A stretch of 20,359 bases of DNA, from the IMG/VR virus record IMGVR_UViG_3300044939_000283, positions 1 to 20,359 of that record. One strand, 5' to 3'. How positions within the stretch are numbered: the stretch's first letter is position 1; the number at the start of each line of letters is the position of its first letter. A model generated the notes under the pieces. The model did not search any database, was not told the DNA's origin, and worked only from the letters and a program-made list of their open reading frames with translations. Position numbers and translations under genes: made by a program. Below are positions 19,854 to 20,359 of the stretch, in pieces. This DNA comes from a virus.

Positions 19854-20333
19854 TTAGGAATTCCAAAAATTCCACCAAGCGTACCAGCGCCGTGTTTCTT
19901 CCTCAACCCAGGCCTCGGCAGAGGCCCGGTCTGTGAACCTAATCCACTGGCCGGGGATCTTGTAGACCTCCCCGGCATCATTGGTCATTTGCCCGGACTC
20001 GAGAGCCCGGTCTCTATCGCTGCCCTCGATGACCGGTTCAATTCTCCAGAGGGCGGGGCGCTCAATCACCCCGCCTCCGTAGGTGGGCCTGTAGACCCAC
20101 CACACGATGGTCTTGTCCTCAAATCCTTCGTATCGGGCGACCGCATCCGCAGTCGCCTCCCACAGGTCGGAGAACGGCCCGTTGAAGTCCGTTCCCCAAA
20201 CCTCGCCGTGGCGGGCATCGCGCCCGCCTAAATGCCACCACCACGCGGCGGGCCCCTCTTGAACAATCCAGATGAACGTGTCGTCATCTAGTCGCGATTG
20301 AAACTTACCTGGCATTACCTCCACGAACTTCAT
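19854..20333 (-). CDS. Tryptophan-rich hypothetical protein, moron-like
   Basis: The product has 159 residues on the minus strand, with a good ribosome site (AAAGGAG, complement of 20341-20347) 7 nt before the ATG and its own terminator. It holds 15 tryptophans, including WWW, three WW pairs and a YAWWNFW C-terminus, which is very high for this length. It is acidic overall with no signal peptide, membrane span or cysteine. I recognise no family. Base composition is unlike the rest: 40 of the 60 bases at 20041-20100 are G or C. Opposite strand, own terminator and different composition are marks of a recently acquired cargo gene. Its promoter would lie beyond the right edge. Confidence 0.8.
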   Translation of the reverse strand: MKFVEVMPGKFQSRLDDDTFIWIVQEGPAAWWWHLGGRDARHGEVWGTDFNGPFSDLWEATADAVARYEGFEDKTIVWWVYRPTYGGGVIERPALWRIEPVIEGSDRDRALESGQMTNDAGEVYKIPGQWIRFTDRASAEAWVEEETRRWYAWWNFWNS

Positions 20334-20359
20334 TTTTGTGCTCCTTTCTAGGTTGCTTC

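Noticed and set aside
1-20359. tRNA genes, integrase, attachment sites and DnaA boxes
   Set aside because: None recognised by eye on either strand; a tRNAscan-type search would be needed to exclude tRNAs fully.

Overview
The window looks like a stretch of a tailed double-stranded DNA bacteriophage genome (Caudoviricetes) or a prophage. It carries terminase, portal and tail genes beside a full phage replication set: primase, DnaB-like helicase, resolvase-like nuclease, family A polymerase, dUTPase and ribonucleotide reductase. Genes are tightly packed, nearly all on the + strand, with ATGA-type stop/start overlaps and bacterial Shine-Dalgarno sites, so the host is a bacterium. The host cannot be named from the sequence. 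The class II ribonucleotide reductase implies access to adenosylcobalamin. No integrase, attachment site, tRNA or CRISPR array was seen.

Layout. (1) 1-1382: end of a virion module, with the 3' end of a tail-fibre-like gene, a scrambled patch in which a Dam-type methyltransferase remnant lies antisense to a tail-protein fragment, and a head-tail-connector-like gene. (2) 1401-8204: a promoter with an upstream dyad, then a 99-aa protein, a probable ssDNA-binding protein, a long intercistronic hairpin, primase, helicase, a PD-(D/E)xK nuclease with a basic coiled-coil N-terminus, and DNA polymerase. (3) 8205-8487: a repeat- and dyad-rich non-coding stretch, a candidate origin or operator array. 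(4) 8488-11480: dUTPase, a Dam-family methyltransferase and a compact class II ribonucleotide reductase, closed by two tandem terminators. (5) 11549-16790: zinc-ribbon putative small terminase, large terminase interrupted in its Walker A motif by a 348-aa intein, portal, and a membrane-anchored coiled-coil protein. (6) 16829-18582: a second promoter of the same architecture as the first, driving small membrane and hypothetical proteins and a VUT/YhhQ-type queuosine-precursor transporter homologue. (7) 18583-20333: a second repeat-bearing gap, a repeat-rich protein coupled to a GIY-YIG nuclease, and a minus-strand, GC-rich, tryptophan-rich gene with its own terminator.

How it fits together. 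Regions 2-4 copy the genome and supply or sanitise dNTPs; region 5 packages it; region 6 probably modifies the host envelope or metabolism. The two matching promoters, each with TAGTTGC exactly 14 nt upstream of the -35 box, suggest that the replication operon and the membrane-protein operon share one regulator. The points most worth checking are that promoter pair, the P-loop intein with eroded endonuclease motifs, the antisense methyltransferase remnant, the dyad cluster behind the polymerase gene and the VUT-family gene. No capsid or protease gene follows the portal here, so the virion genes are split or the capsid genes lie outside the window.
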